Below are positions 48,561 to 57,640 of a stretch of DNA of 64,000 nt, piece after piece. The DNA is from a virus. The DNA lies in the IMG/VR virus record IMGVR_UViG_3300027985_001729, positions 1 through 64,000 of that record. The stretch is one strand, 5' to 3'. Position 1 is the stretch's first letter; the number at the start of each line of letters is the position of its first letter. The translations under genes and the position numbers were made by a program. The notes below the pieces were generated by a model that saw only the letters and a list, made by a program, of their open reading frames with translations, did no database searches and was not told the DNA's origin.

Positions 48561-51500
48561 TCAGTTCAGGCCGTAGTCGGCCATCGTGGCGGTACCGCGC
48601 GCGATCTTGTACGCCGCGTTGGACGCATCACGCAGCGACAGCCCCTTTTCCTTCTCGAGTCGGTTGCTGAGCGCGACGACATCCACGTTATGCGTGGCCC
48701 CGAACCCGTTCGGCGCGTCCACGGGCTGGCGCATCGGCACGGTCCCATTTGCACCGTTGGCGCCGCCTTGGACACCCGACCGAGACTCGGTGTACCGCCG
48801 GAGCAGGTCGGCCTGATTCGCGGGGACGAGCGGGTACATCTTATCGAACTGCTCGGGATCGTTCTTCGCGATGACCAACATGCCGCGCTTGTCCTCGTCG
48901 GTCAGGCGCTTCACGTCCTTGTAGGTGAGGAAGGCGGTGTCGACCTTCCTCGCGAGATCCGACTCGTCGCGGAGCCGAATCTGCTCGGCGAGCTTCGCGT
49001 TCTCTGCCTTGGCATTGTCCGCAGCAACGCGCGCGTCCTTGAGCTGAAGCTCGAGCATGGCGTTGCGGTCCTCGGCGTCCTTGAGGCGCACCCCCATGGC
49101 GGCCTTGTCGTCGCCGAGACGCTTCACCTCGGCGTTGAGCTTGTCGTTGAGCGCCACGAGCGCGGCGGGGTCGGTGTCGGTCATGTTCACGTTGTTCGTC
49201 ATGGTCGTCGTGGCTCCGTTGTTGTCGCTGGAGTTGGCGTGGTATTCGTCTTCGTGATCGATGATCGCTTCGTCGATCATCTCCTCGATCGCGTCGAGCA
49301 GGTCGCCGAAGGTCATGTGCGCCGGGACATTCATCAGGGCGCGGAGGTCGGTCATGTACGGCTTGAGGTCGAAGCCGAGCGCCACCATATTTGGGTCGGC
49401 GTTTTCGGCGTGTTCACGCAGTCTTCCAACCTCAGCTTTGCACTCGGCGGCCGTGGCGGATTCGCCAAGCCTGAGAGCGCTTCGCAGGGCGGGAAAGAAG
49501 GTGTTCATGTTCGCGAGACGTTGATTGAGCATGCTGCCTCCAGGACGGTCCTTCGCCGCGACGGGCAGCATGCCGTCCAAAAACGGATTGTTGGTCAGGG
49601 CGCCGCTCGTCATGCGCGCCCCAATCGGCTGACCCGTCACGCGGTCCTTCGACCCGAACCTGATCGCCGGAGAGAAGAATCGATACTTGCCTTCTCGGAT
49701 GTAGGTGCGCGCGGGCTCCATCCACCGGACGAGCCCCCAGAGCCCATCTGCACCCCTGTTGTCGAGCTCGAGAATCCAGCCCTGCGCCGGAGCCCCCAGC
49801 ACCGGGATGGAGCCGTTCGCGCATGGCTCCTCGGTGGCGTGTTCAAAGTCGATCGGGATCCGCTGGTTGACTGTCTTGCGGAAGTTGTCGACGATCTGCT
49901 CGAAGATCCCAGGGTTGAGGTCGAATGGGCCAGCGGGATGACCCCGGAAAGTCCCCACCTTGGCGACCTGAATCCAGCGGGGCCCATCGTCCGTCTCGCC
50001 ATCGCTCGCCGCCATACCCTTCGCGCTGGCGAGAAGGCGCTCTGCTTCTTCGACGAGACCCTTGTCGCGGAGGGCTTTGACCTGCTCGTTCAGCTTGGTC
50101 TGGTCACATGCCGGAGCCTTCGCGGTTCCGAGGGTGAGCTCGACGCATTCGCCCATGAGGATGGGGTCCTCGCCATCCGCCATGGCGTGACGGATCTCGA
50201 AGCTTGGACCCCCAGGGAGACCAATGCGCATGTGCAGACCTCGAGGCCGAGGCCCCATAGGGCGCCCTTCGAACGGTGCACCCATGGCTCCTTCCTTCGC
50301 CTCGACCGGCTTCCCCTCGTGCTTGATGCCGAACTTCTTGTACGCCTTGAGGATGTTGCCCTTGACCCGGTCGTAGGTGGCCTTCGACATCGAGCTCTTG
50401 TTCTGCTCCAGGCGTGCCATCGCGTTGCGAGCGTGAGCTGCGTCGTGGATCGGGTAAGCCCTCTGCTCTGGCCACGCGAATGCGTTCTTGGGCAGCGCTT
50501 TGCGCTGCTTGGTCTTGAGCGGCGCCATGGTGCGCTTGCCCTGCCCCTGGTTATTTTGCTTGTCGGTCGGGAGAGCATTCAACCCAAGGGTGGCGAGCGA
50601 TCGCTGAACGGCGTTGTTGAGATCTGCTTCTGTGTTGCTCATGGTGACCCTGGTTGTTGCGAGGTCTGGACGGTCAAAGGAGGTCGGTGAGCGGGATAGG
50701 GTGGCGATGTCACGAGCGGGCCAGAACAACGACCGCCCGTCCTTCGCGACGAAGGCGATCCAATCCTTTTGAGGTGCCTCGATCCACCCGAGCCAACCAC
50801 CAACGTCATCGGGGTTCGCGTAGGTCCCGGAGAGCTCCGCGGAGAGGGCAGGGTGGTTCTCTGGCATCCCACCTGCGCGGCAGAGCACAGCCCAGCCGTG
50901 TACCGCGACAAAGCTCGACGAGGACTCTCGAGCGTGCATGACGTGGGCGGGCTCTCCACGGTCAGAGGCCTTCTTCTCGTCGGCGGCGTCCATCTGGCGC
51001 ACGAGCTTCTCCGACCACGCGCGTCCAGGATCACCGCCCCATAGCGCCCATGCGATGCGCCCGTTCGAGGGAAAGCCATCCTCAGCCGGAGACCACCCCT
51101 TGCCCTTCTTGTCCACCTCGTGGCGTGGGAAGTAGCGCGAGATGTGCCGTGCCTTGTCGGGGGAAACTCGAGGCGACCCGACCAGGGCACGAGCGGTGGC
51201 AACACCAACCTCGGTTCCTCCGCGCCCGTGCTCCTTCCGCCAGTCGAGGCCGCGCTTGGCTTCCTCAGCGACGCCCTTGGGAACGCTGAAGTCGATGTGG
51301 TCGTATCGACCATCGGCCAAGCGCCTGGCCTGCGAGGCGGCAAGGTAGTGGTCGTAGGCATCCAAGACCGCCTGCATGACGGAGGACCCAGATAGCCCGA
51401 CGGTGGTGACGCCTTCGGCGACTGATTTGATCGAGCACCGCCACGACATCGAAGAGCTAGGTCCCTGGCCGATGAGACGCCCATTCGCAGCGTGAGCCAT

Positions 51501-52349
51501 GGCCTGCTGGTCGAGGTCGAGGATGGCTCTCTCTGGCGCCCGCTCTGCACACGTCCGGTGCATGCGATAGAAAAGGCTGTACCCGCAGGCTGGACCTTCG
51601 ATCGCCATCAAGCTGACCGTGCGCACATCCGTCTCCGTCCACGGGACGCCACAGAGGGGGCACGTGTTGTTTGTCGGCTCGGTTGGATCCGAGTTGGGCC
51701 CCGTGAAGTAGCCGACGGACTCGGGTGGAAGTGTCGGACCACCAGACCATTCACCATGATCAGACATCGAGACGATCCCAGGATCGATGCCGAGCAGGGC
51801 CCGGATGAAGCCTACTGGGATGTCGATCATGTCCCCGAAGCGCTCCTGTGGGATGTGCGCGCAGTAGCAGGCCAGCGCGTCGACATCCGAGTCGAACCCG
51901 AGCATCACCTTGAGCTCGTCGAACGTCCCATCCTTCTTGAGCTGCTTGATGAGGTACGCCCGCTCGGCGCGCGGGTTCGGGCCCACGAATACGTCGAGCT
52001 CTTCACCGTCGCCGCCATCGGTCTTGCGGATGAACCCGTAGTCGACGAGGTAGGTGCGCGTGGCGACCACGTTGCCCGCGTCGTCGAGGAGCTCCTGCAC
52101 GAACCCTTTGGGGCGGTCGATGGCCACCTGAATCCCAGAGACTTCGACCACCTTGGCGATCTTCGCTGGCTTCTTCTTCGTCCGCGGGTCGGCGAGACAC
52201 ATCGGGATGTCGAGCATCGACATGGCAGCGCCTGCCGGGTAGACGGGCTTGACACGTTTTCCGCCTGGCTTCCGACGACCCCTCGAAACCTGGATAGGTC
52301 CTTCCACGTGGACGTCGGCGACGCCAAGGTCGAGAGATCGCGCTGTCAT
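48561..52349 (-). CDS. Fused pyrophosphatase-like / DUF6582 / Mu I-type protease-scaffold protein
   Basis: A 1262-aa protein. ATG 52349 is preceded by AGGA; the frame is unbroken. Domains as I read them: residues about 68-186, an inorganic-pyrophosphatase-like domain of the phage polyvalent-protein type (VDYGFIRKTDGGDGEELDVFVGP, KVMLGF); about 229-260, Cys motifs (CPLCGVPW); about 350-470, a domain with KGWSPAEDGFP...GRIAWALWGGDPG; about 618-672, DUF6582 (KNAFAWPEQRAYPIHDAAHARNAMAR); about 790-930, Mu I-protease-like (AKVGTFRGHPAGPFDLNPG, PIDFEHATEE, FFSPAIRFGSKDRVTG, NPFLDGMLPV); about 1066-1130, coiled-coil scaffold. The protease should mature the prohead. An internal ATG at residue 570 (50642) might give a shorter product. 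Confidence 0.82.
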   Translation of the reverse strand: MTARSLDLGVADVHVEGPIQVSRGRRKPGGKRVKPVYPAGAAMSMLDIPMCLADPRTKKKPAKIAKVVEVSGIQVAIDRPKGFVQELLDDAGNVVATRTYLVDYGFIRKTDGGDGEELDVFVGPNPRAERAYLIKQLKKDGTFDELKVMLGFDSDVDALACYCAHIPQERFGDMIDIPVGFIRALLGIDPGIVSMSDHGEWSGGPTLPPESVGYFTGPNSDPTEPTNNTCPLCGVPWTETDVRTVSLMAIEGPACGYSLFYRMHRTCAERAPERAILDLDQQAMAHAANGRLIGQGPSSSMSWRCSIKSVAEGVTTVGLSGSSVMQAVLDAYDHYLAASQARRLADGRYDHIDFSVPKGVAEEAKRGLDWRKEHGRGGTEVGVATARALVGSPRVSPDKARHISRYFPRHEVDKKGKGWSPAEDGFPSNGRIAWALWGGDPGRAWSEKLVRQMDAADEKKASDRGEPAHVMHARESSSSFVAVHGWAVLCRAGGMPENHPALSAELSGTYANPDDVGGWLGWIEAPQKDWIAFVAKDGRSLFWPARDIATLSRSPTSFDRPDLATTRVTMSNTEADLNNAVQRSLATLGLNALPTDKQNNQGQGKRTMAPLKTKQRKALPKNAFAWPEQRAYPIHDAAHARNAMARLEQNKSSMSKATYDRVKGNILKAYKKFGIKHEGKPVEAKEGAMGAPFEGRPMGPRPRGLHMRIGLPGGPSFEIRHAMADGEDPILMGECVELTLGTAKAPACDQTKLNEQVKALRDKGLVEEAERLLASAKGMAASDGETDDGPRWIQVAKVGTFRGHPAGPFDLNPGIFEQIVDNFRKTVNQRIPIDFEHATEEPCANGSIPVLGAPAQGWILELDNRGADGLWGLVRWMEPARTYIREGKYRFFSPAIRFGSKDRVTGQPIGARMTSGALTNNPFLDGMLPVAAKDRPGGSMLNQRLANMNTFFPALRSALRLGESATAAECKAEVGRLREHAENADPNMVALGFDLKPYMTDLRALMNVPAHMTFGDLLDAIEEMIDEAIIDHEDEYHANSSDNNGATTTMTNNVNMTDTDPAALVALNDKLNAEVKRLGDDKAAMGVRLKDAEDRNAMLELQLKDARVAADNAKAENAKLAEQIRLRDESDLARKVDTAFLTYKDVKRLTDEDKRGMLVIAKNDPEQFDKMYPLVPANQADLLRRYTESRSGVQGGANGANGTVPMRQPVDAPNGFGATHNVDVVALSNRLEKEKGLSLRDASNAAYKIARGTATMADYGLN

Positions 52350-52359
52350 GGTGTCCTGC

Positions 52360-52728
52360 TCAGGGGATGTTGTGGCCAATGGCGATCGCTACCGCCCGAA
52401 CGACGGAGAGGAAGAGCGCATCTTTTGCGCGCTGCTCAGGAGGCAGCGATCGGTACGGGACCATGCACGGGTGGGTCTTCGCGGCGATGTCCTTGACCGC
52501 CCCATATGCCCACCCAGTGCGTTCTTTTTCAGCCAGCCACTCGGCGTGGCTCTGCTCTGGCGTGTTCCCAGCCAGAGCACCAGCGACACCCTTCCGCGCG
52601 CTCTCCTTCTGCCAGTCGGGGGCGTCGTCCCATGCCGGCTGCGAAGTGTCCCCGATCGCCAAGCAGTAGGCGCGGTTCGCCTCGTGCGCCGCTCGAGCGC
52701 AGGTCTCAATGACGGCCTGCGGCGTCAT
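52360..52728 (-). CDS. RyR-domain protein
   Basis: A 122-aa protein; ATG 52728 overlaps the preceding stop as ATGA. Nearly the whole length matches the RyR repeat domain as found in phages: ARAAHEANRAYCLAIGDTSQPAWDDAPDWQKES, EWLAEKERTGWAYGAVKD, THPCMVPYRSLPPEQRAKDALF (given as separate blocks). The domain is common in phage genomes near structural genes, with unknown biochemical function. Placed between the decoration-like and protease genes. Confidence 0.82.
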   Translation of the reverse strand: MTPQAVIETCARAAHEANRAYCLAIGDTSQPAWDDAPDWQKESARKGVAGALAGNTPEQSHAEWLAEKERTGWAYGAVKDIAAKTHPCMVPYRSLPPEQRAKDALFLSVVRAVAIAIGHNIP

Positions 52729-53372
52729 GCTGCGGTGGCGACCTCGTAGGTGATCACGTAGTCGTTGGTGCCGTTCGGCGCGGTGTTCGGCGTGTAACCG
52801 CCGTTCGGCGCATTGACCGTGGGGAGAGAGAAAGTGCCATCGGTCGCCGGCATGACCCCATTTACCTTCTCCCCCAGGTAGTGCGCGTACCCGGCTCGAG
52901 AGGCGATCGGGGACCCGAGCCCGATCACGTCGCCTGTGCCAACCGACATCGTTGCCCCCGTCCCATCGCCGGCCGTGAACGCGATCGAGGTGATGCTCGC
53001 GAAGCACTTCACTCCAGCCGCCACGGTCGCCGTCTGGGCCACAGTGATGGTCTCTGTGATCACCGACCCGTTGACGTCGTACCCAGTGACGACAGCCTCC
53101 GCCGGGGCATCCGCAGGCGTCAGACCCGCCGTGGTGATCGTGATGTTGCGTGGCGGGCTGATGGCGCCGTCGCCGATCGTCCCGTCGAGATCGGCCACGC
53201 CGTAAGTCACCGCAGTCACCTGGCTGGCCTGGGCGGTCAGGATCGCCACCGCATCAGCCGCGGCTACGTTCGCCATCTCGTCCACAGTACCCACCAGCAG
53301 GTCGGCCTGAAGGAGGTGCTTGGCGATCGAGTAGGGGTAGTTCGAGACGTTGGGGGAAAAGCGGGTCGTCAT
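52725..53372 (-). CDS. Putative head decoration or fibre protein
   Basis: A 215-aa protein. Ala/Thr/Gly-rich beta strands dominate (AVTYGVADLDGTIGDGAISPP, VVTGYDVNGSVITETITVAQTATV) with a C-terminal TNDYVITYEVATAA strand. It lies between portal and RyR genes, where Mu-like phages often have accessory head proteins. The start overlaps the portal stop as ATGA. No specific family. Confidence 0.5.
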   Translation of the reverse strand: MTTRFSPNVSNYPYSIAKHLLQADLLVGTVDEMANVAAADAVAILTAQASQVTAVTYGVADLDGTIGDGAISPPRNITITTAGLTPADAPAEAVVTGYDVNGSVITETITVAQTATVAAGVKCFASITSIAFTAGDGTGATMSVGTGDVIGLGSPIASRAGYAHYLGEKVNGVMPATDGTFSLPTVNAPNGGYTPNTAPNGTNDYVITYEVATAA

Positions 53373-55108
53373 GGCAAGTCCTCATCCTTCGGCGGCTTCG
53401 CGCCTTTTCGTGTCTTCGCAGGCGGCGACGCGGGGACAGCCTTGCCGCCCTCCTCGCCCACATCCTCGTTTTGCTTCGATCTTTCTCCCTCACCAATGGG
53501 CGCCCCCGTCGCCGCAGGAGCAGGAGCCCCAACATCGACAGGCGTGGTTGGTGGCACAGGCTTGGCGAACTTTGCGATCAGCCCGGCCATGAACCCGGCG
53601 ACGTCGCTCTCCGTCATTCTGGCAAGAGCGCTCTTCATCGCGGGGGTAATGTTGAGCCCAACAGCCTCAGCCAGAGCGACGGCAAGGCTTTGGAAATCCG
53701 TCTCGCCGGATCGGCCATGCAGAGCCTCGAGCAGCATCAGCTCAGCAGGCTTGAGCGGGGCAACGCGGATGCTTTCTTCGTCCTTGGGGTTGACCAGCCG
53801 CAGGCCGAGCTCGCCAGCGAGCCATGCCCCATCTACCGGCAGGCCAATGCCCGCCGCATCGATCGCGCGCTTGAGGAGCGCTTCTGGGCTCACGTGCTCA
53901 ACGTGGACGATGATGTTGGGGCAGAGGTGCTCCTCGCCAGGAAAGTTCAGATGAGTGAGCCACCAGATGAGATCCGTCTTGATGGTGTCCGCGAAGTTGG
54001 CAGCGTCGTAGCGCGCATTGCGGATGCTCCCACGCTCGTGAACCTCACCAAGGCTTCGAGCCCCACGGTCGCCCGCATCGGTGGTGAGGGTGCCCCCGAG
54101 CACGGCCTTGCTCATCTCGTCGTTGCAAAGACGGATCAGCTCAGCGTGGTTCATCCCCCCGGACGAACCCTTCATCGCCGGGCCATCGAGCTCGACCTTT
54201 ATCGAGTCGGGCAGGGTGGCTCCGGCAAGAGCTCCCGACCCGAGCGCCTTCAGGGCAAGGTCGGCAGCGTCGATGTCCGGCTGCGTCGCGACGCGTGGGT
54301 TGGGGTTATTGGGGATCTTGGTGTTGTAGTAGGCGAGGGCCCAGGGCTTTGAAAACCGCTCGACGAACTGCGACGCCCCGCGCATGGCCATGTTTTTGAT
54401 GGCCATGTACCAGGCGATCTCTCTGCCAACGCCTTCGCGCGTCGTGTAGTTGCCTCGCACACCTGGCTCGAAGACGATGAACTTCCCTGGGTGATCGGCG
54501 ACGCTCAGCCCGAAGACGTTCATGGTCGGCTGCTCGGCCATCCCAAGCCCAGGCTGGACCATGCCCTGGTCCCAGATCCGCAAATCCCACCGCCCCTGGT
54601 CCGGGTAGGCAAGCCGTCGGCTGTGAATGAAACCGAACCCCGCCACGTGCCAGCCGTCGACATCGCGGGTCCAGTAGGTCTCTAGCGCGGTGATCCCGTA
54701 GAAGACGCCCCAGAGCAGACCGTAGAAGGCCTTCGTCTTCTTGGGGATCTCGTCCCACCTCTGCTGCACGACGTCGCGGATGTACGCCGCCCTTTGCGCC
54801 GCGTCTGCGTCTCCTTCGGGTGTCTTCGCTGCGACGATATCAACGCGCCCTCCAGCCACCGCCAGCACGCGCTGGGAGACGATGGCGAAGGCGTGCGGGT
54901 CCTTCTCGATGAGCTCGTCGAGAGCATCGACGTATTGCTGGCGGTACCCGCTCTGGCAGAGCCGGTAGACCGCCGACAGATATTGAAGGGTAAGGTTGGA
55001 CCCGAGGAGGGTCGGGTACCTATCGATGAGCGGGATCGGCGCCAGGACGCGCTCGCCAGCATTGTCGTTGCCGCTCTGCGCGACGAACGGGTTCTTTTTG
55101 CTGGCCAT
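53369..55108 (-). CDS. Portal protein, DUF935 (Mu gp29-like)
   Basis: A 579-aa protein. The family blocks are present in order: QQYVDALDELIEKDPHAFAIVSQRVLAVAG, FYGLLWGVFYGITALETYWTRDVDGW, FIHSRRLAYPDQGRWDLRIWD and GVGREIAWYMAIKNMAMRGASQFVERFSKPWALAYYNT (the last spanning about residues 230-265). DUF935 proteins form the dodecameric portal of Mu-like phages. The C-terminal 90 residues are Ala/Pro/Lys-rich. The Mu-type neighbour gpF is not recognised next to it. Confidence 0.92.
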   Translation of the reverse strand: MASKKNPFVAQSGNDNAGERVLAPIPLIDRYPTLLGSNLTLQYLSAVYRLCQSGYRQQYVDALDELIEKDPHAFAIVSQRVLAVAGGRVDIVAAKTPEGDADAAQRAAYIRDVVQQRWDEIPKKTKAFYGLLWGVFYGITALETYWTRDVDGWHVAGFGFIHSRRLAYPDQGRWDLRIWDQGMVQPGLGMAEQPTMNVFGLSVADHPGKFIVFEPGVRGNYTTREGVGREIAWYMAIKNMAMRGASQFVERFSKPWALAYYNTKIPNNPNPRVATQPDIDAADLALKALGSGALAGATLPDSIKVELDGPAMKGSSGGMNHAELIRLCNDEMSKAVLGGTLTTDAGDRGARSLGEVHERGSIRNARYDAANFADTIKTDLIWWLTHLNFPGEEHLCPNIIVHVEHVSPEALLKRAIDAAGIGLPVDGAWLAGELGLRLVNPKDEESIRVAPLKPAELMLLEALHGRSGETDFQSLAVALAEAVGLNITPAMKSALARMTESDVAGFMAGLIAKFAKPVPPTTPVDVGAPAPAATGAPIGEGERSKQNEDVGEEGGKAVPASPPAKTRKGAKPPKDEDLP

Positions 55109-55144
55109 GGAGGCAGGTTATCGACGGCCCGTTGGCCGCAGCCA

Positions 55145-55711
55145 TCAGCCCTGCGGCTGGGCCTGGCCCCGGTCGGACGCGAGGATGGGGGACACAGCGA
55201 ACTGATCGACGCAGCACGTGGACGCGATCAGCTTCCAGCCTTCCTTCTCCCCATCCACGAGGATGTTGTCGAGAATGACCGAGGTCTCCTTGTCCCCGAG
55301 CTCTTGGGCCATCGCACGTGTCGCGCGGAGGTGCGTCCTCCACTGCGCCATCCGGTCGATCAGGACCCTCGTGTGGTCGGCGGCAGAAACGAGCCCAGGC
55401 GGGTACGGGGCGAGCTTTGAATTGCAGAGGATGCCCTCGAGCGTGCTCTCCGAGAGCCACCCAAGCTGGGACACTCGCTCAGCCAGCGTGTCCGCAGCCC
55501 CGTCGAGAAATCCGTAGAGCTCACCGAACCGCTCGTGCATCTCCTCGAATGTAGGACCACGAACGTTGCGATGTGCGGTCTTCGCAGCGTGCGACAAAGC
55601 CTCCGTACAGGCGAGCGAGCCATTGAGCTCGGCGACGATGCGCATCTTCGTCTCGGCTGGCAGGGCGCAGAGAGACTTGAACAGCCTGGCAGGATCTTGT
55701 TCCAGAAGCAT
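55145..55711 (-). CDS. dps: Dps-family ferritin-like protein
   Basis: A 188-aa protein from ATG 55711 (TTG 55807 would add an unconserved, Pro-rich 32 residues). The Dps signature is intact: KTAHRNVRGPTFEEMHERFGELYGFLDGAADTLAER, in which H47, H59, D74 and E78 have the 12/15/4 spacing of the inter-subunit ferroxidase ligands. The C-terminal helix (ATRAMAQELGDKETSVILDNIL) and GWKLIAST also fit. Dps proteins form 12-mers that store iron and often coat DNA. Finding it between the portal and the upstream DNA-binding genes is unusual. The usual Lys-rich N-terminal DNA-binding tail is absent. Confidence 0.85.
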   Translation of the reverse strand: MLLEQDPARLFKSLCALPAETKMRIVAELNGSLACTEALSHAAKTAHRNVRGPTFEEMHERFGELYGFLDGAADTLAERVSQLGWLSESTLEGILCNSKLAPYPPGLVSAADHTRVLIDRMAQWRTHLRATRAMAQELGDKETSVILDNILVDGEKEGWKLIASTCCVDQFAVSPILASDRGQAQPQG

Positions 55712-55840
55712 GGTCCGTGGGGGAGTTGTAGGGATGTGGGCGTCGCTCGGAGGCACGAGCGGAGGATATGGGAAAGGTATGATATTAAACGTCACCGAAA
55801 AGAGCAAAGTTTGCCGAATCGATGACTTTTTCAGCCTCGT

Positions 55841-56296
55841 TTATGGCTTGATCGATAGGCGGGGTGCGTTTGGGCATGATGGCCTGCCGCACACCTGCCA
55901 CGGAATATCGTTTCGCTGAACCCAGTCTCGTAGCGCTGTCGCATAAATCCAAGGTCGATTCGCGCGCATCCCGTGGACGGGTAGGCGGTCTCTCTTGGCC
56001 GTGGCGAGGTACCTCGTCCGACGCCTGTCGGTGTGCCCCAGCATGGCCGTGATCGCGTCCCACCCTTCTACCCGCGGCAGGTCGCTCGTCCTTGGATCTG
56101 CCTTGCGTCGCTCTTTCCAGTCGGTTGCATAATCGCTTCGAATCCACAGCGTGCCCCTCCCTTTGCCCCTGCCCAAGCGGACGCGGACGGGGAGAGGATC
56201 CTCCCCGAGTCGCGCGTAGAAATCGATCATGCTTTCCGAGCATCCAAGAAAGTGAGCGATCGCCTTTTGCCCAATGAGCTTTTGAACCTCGTTCAA
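55841..56296 (-). CDS. DNA-binding protein with two MerR/Xis-like HTH units
   Basis: A 151-aa protein. TTG 56296 overlaps the preceding stop as TTGA with GAGGTG upstream. Two similar units are visible: LIGQKAIAHFLGCSESMIDFYARLGEDPLP and WDAITAMLGHTDRRRTRYLATAKRDRLP, each a helix-turn-helix followed by a wing with an aromatic residue, as in AlpA/MerR-type proteins. Tandem HTHs and position upstream of the portal would fit a small terminase subunit, but no large subunit is seen. Confidence 0.6.
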   Translation of the reverse strand: MNEVQKLIGQKAIAHFLGCSESMIDFYARLGEDPLPVRVRLGRGKGRGTLWIRSDYATDWKERRKADPRTSDLPRVEGWDAITAMLGHTDRRRTRYLATAKRDRLPVHGMRANRPWIYATALRDWVQRNDIPWQVCGRPSCPNAPRLSIKP

Positions 56297-57525
56297 GAGA
56301 ACACCTCGAGCGGGTCGATGATCTCCACGTGTTCTTGCGTTGGCCGCTGACGAGCGGCTCCTGGCTTTTGCTGGCGCGGCTCGATGAGTCCTCGCTCGAG
56401 GAGAGCGGAGGTGATGGCCGCTCGAGCGCGCTTGAGCATGATCTTGGCCTCGCGCTCGGTAGCTGGGACGCCTTGATGCCCCATGCTTCGGAGGCGCTCG
56501 AGCGCCTCGGGGATGGTCATGCGCTCGAAGAATGGCTCCATGGTGCCGTTCTTCGCCCGACGAGCTGCTTTCCGCTGTGGAGCTCCCACGTCGCACAACC
56601 TCACGAGGTCAAGCTCCACAGCGGAAAGCGGGCGCCCCAAGTCTGTGACCACACCTCGAGCACTGACCATCCGCCCGACGCGGGCAGCCTCGATCGCTGC
56701 TCGCGCATCGAGCGATCTGAGGAGAGCCTCCTCGCCGCGCGCGGAAGAGGACCCGGAGCGAGATGGGGAGACAGCCATGCGCCCATCAAGCCGGACACCG
56801 CTCGGAAGTGAGTTCGTTGCGCGGGCGCTCGTCCTGAAGGTAGGCGCAACCCCGAGGAGCGCCTGGTCCACGCTGAAGGCTTTGTCGATAGCGGCGCGGT
56901 GTCCGGCGAATGAGGCACGCCTCCGCTTGGCTCCGCCGCAGACCCGGCACGTGCGCTCCTCCCCGACGTCATCGGAAAGAACGCCCTCCCCAGAGCATGC
57001 GGCGCAGTCCTTGTCTTCGTCGCGCATCTCGAAGGTGACCACGAGCTCGTCGCGCCCCTCGAGACGAACCATCAGGTTCCAGAGCATGCCAAGGAGGGTT
57101 CCAAGCAGGAGCCGCTCCGCATCCCCCTGCGGAAGGCTCCTGCCTCCCCTCGGTTTCACGATGGAGATGTCGCCACCGTTGAGGAAGCGGTAGATGTCCT
57201 CGACACGAGCGACACCACGGCTCTCGATGGTATCTCGAAGCGATGCGATCCGCTCGGTTCGCGCACGGATGTCGAGCTCAAGCTCGGCGTCCTGGTTTCT
57301 GGACCACAGGGCGATGCCGCCGCCATCGGGGAACGAGTTTCCAGCGGATGGGTCTCGCTCCCACAACGGACGTGGTGTCACGGGCGGGATCGTCGCTTCG
57401 CAGGCTGGGCAGTAGAGAGCGCCGTCCCCATGCCACACAGCCTTGGAGGACAGGCAGAACGGGCAGCGAGGTGGAGGGGATGTTTTTGGTGTGGAGCGTC
57501 GAAAAGTAGGGGAGGAGTCCCGCAC
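56293..57525 (-). CDS. Zinc-ribbon protein with HTH-like C-terminus
   Basis: A 410-aa protein. The GTG at 57525 was chosen because GGAGG lies 5 nt before it; a longer frame exists upstream. Residues 22-45 are a zinc ribbon (CPFCLSSKAV...CPACEA) and residues about 178-200 a second Cys set (CAACSGEGVL...CRVCGGA), like DnaJ-type fingers. The C-terminal 120 residues are helical, with TIPEALERLRSMGHQGVPATEREAKIMLKR resembling an HTH. Role unknown; late-gene regulation or packaging are possible. Confidence 0.6.
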   Translation of the reverse strand: MRDSSPTFRRSTPKTSPPPRCPFCLSSKAVWHGDGALYCPACEATIPPVTPRPLWERDPSAGNSFPDGGGIALWSRNQDAELELDIRARTERIASLRDTIESRGVARVEDIYRFLNGGDISIVKPRGGRSLPQGDAERLLLGTLLGMLWNLMVRLEGRDELVVTFEMRDEDKDCAACSGEGVLSDDVGEERTCRVCGGAKRRRASFAGHRAAIDKAFSVDQALLGVAPTFRTSARATNSLPSGVRLDGRMAVSPSRSGSSSARGEEALLRSLDARAAIEAARVGRMVSARGVVTDLGRPLSAVELDLVRLCDVGAPQRKAARRAKNGTMEPFFERMTIPEALERLRSMGHQGVPATEREAKIMLKRARAAITSALLERGLIEPRQQKPGAARQRPTQEHVEIIDPLEVFS

Positions 57526-57640
57526 GAAGCCTCCGGCCTGGACGAGACCCGCTCGTCCGTGGTAGGTATGCCGCGTACTCCTCGTGGGCGTGGGGTGCCG
57601 AGGGCTGGCGCGGACAAGGCGACCAGCCCTTCTTTTTCGC

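Noticed and set aside
48690-50690. Long + strand open frame (666 codons) opposite the protease fusion
   Set aside because: Mirror frame of a high-GC gene; no motif, no ribosome site, and the minus-strand gene has clear domains.
55785-55877. 30-aa minus-strand frame (MPKRTPPIDQAINEAEKV...)
   Set aside because: Plausible small protein, but no ribosome site or family support; it overlaps the upstream HTH gene end, so it was not called.
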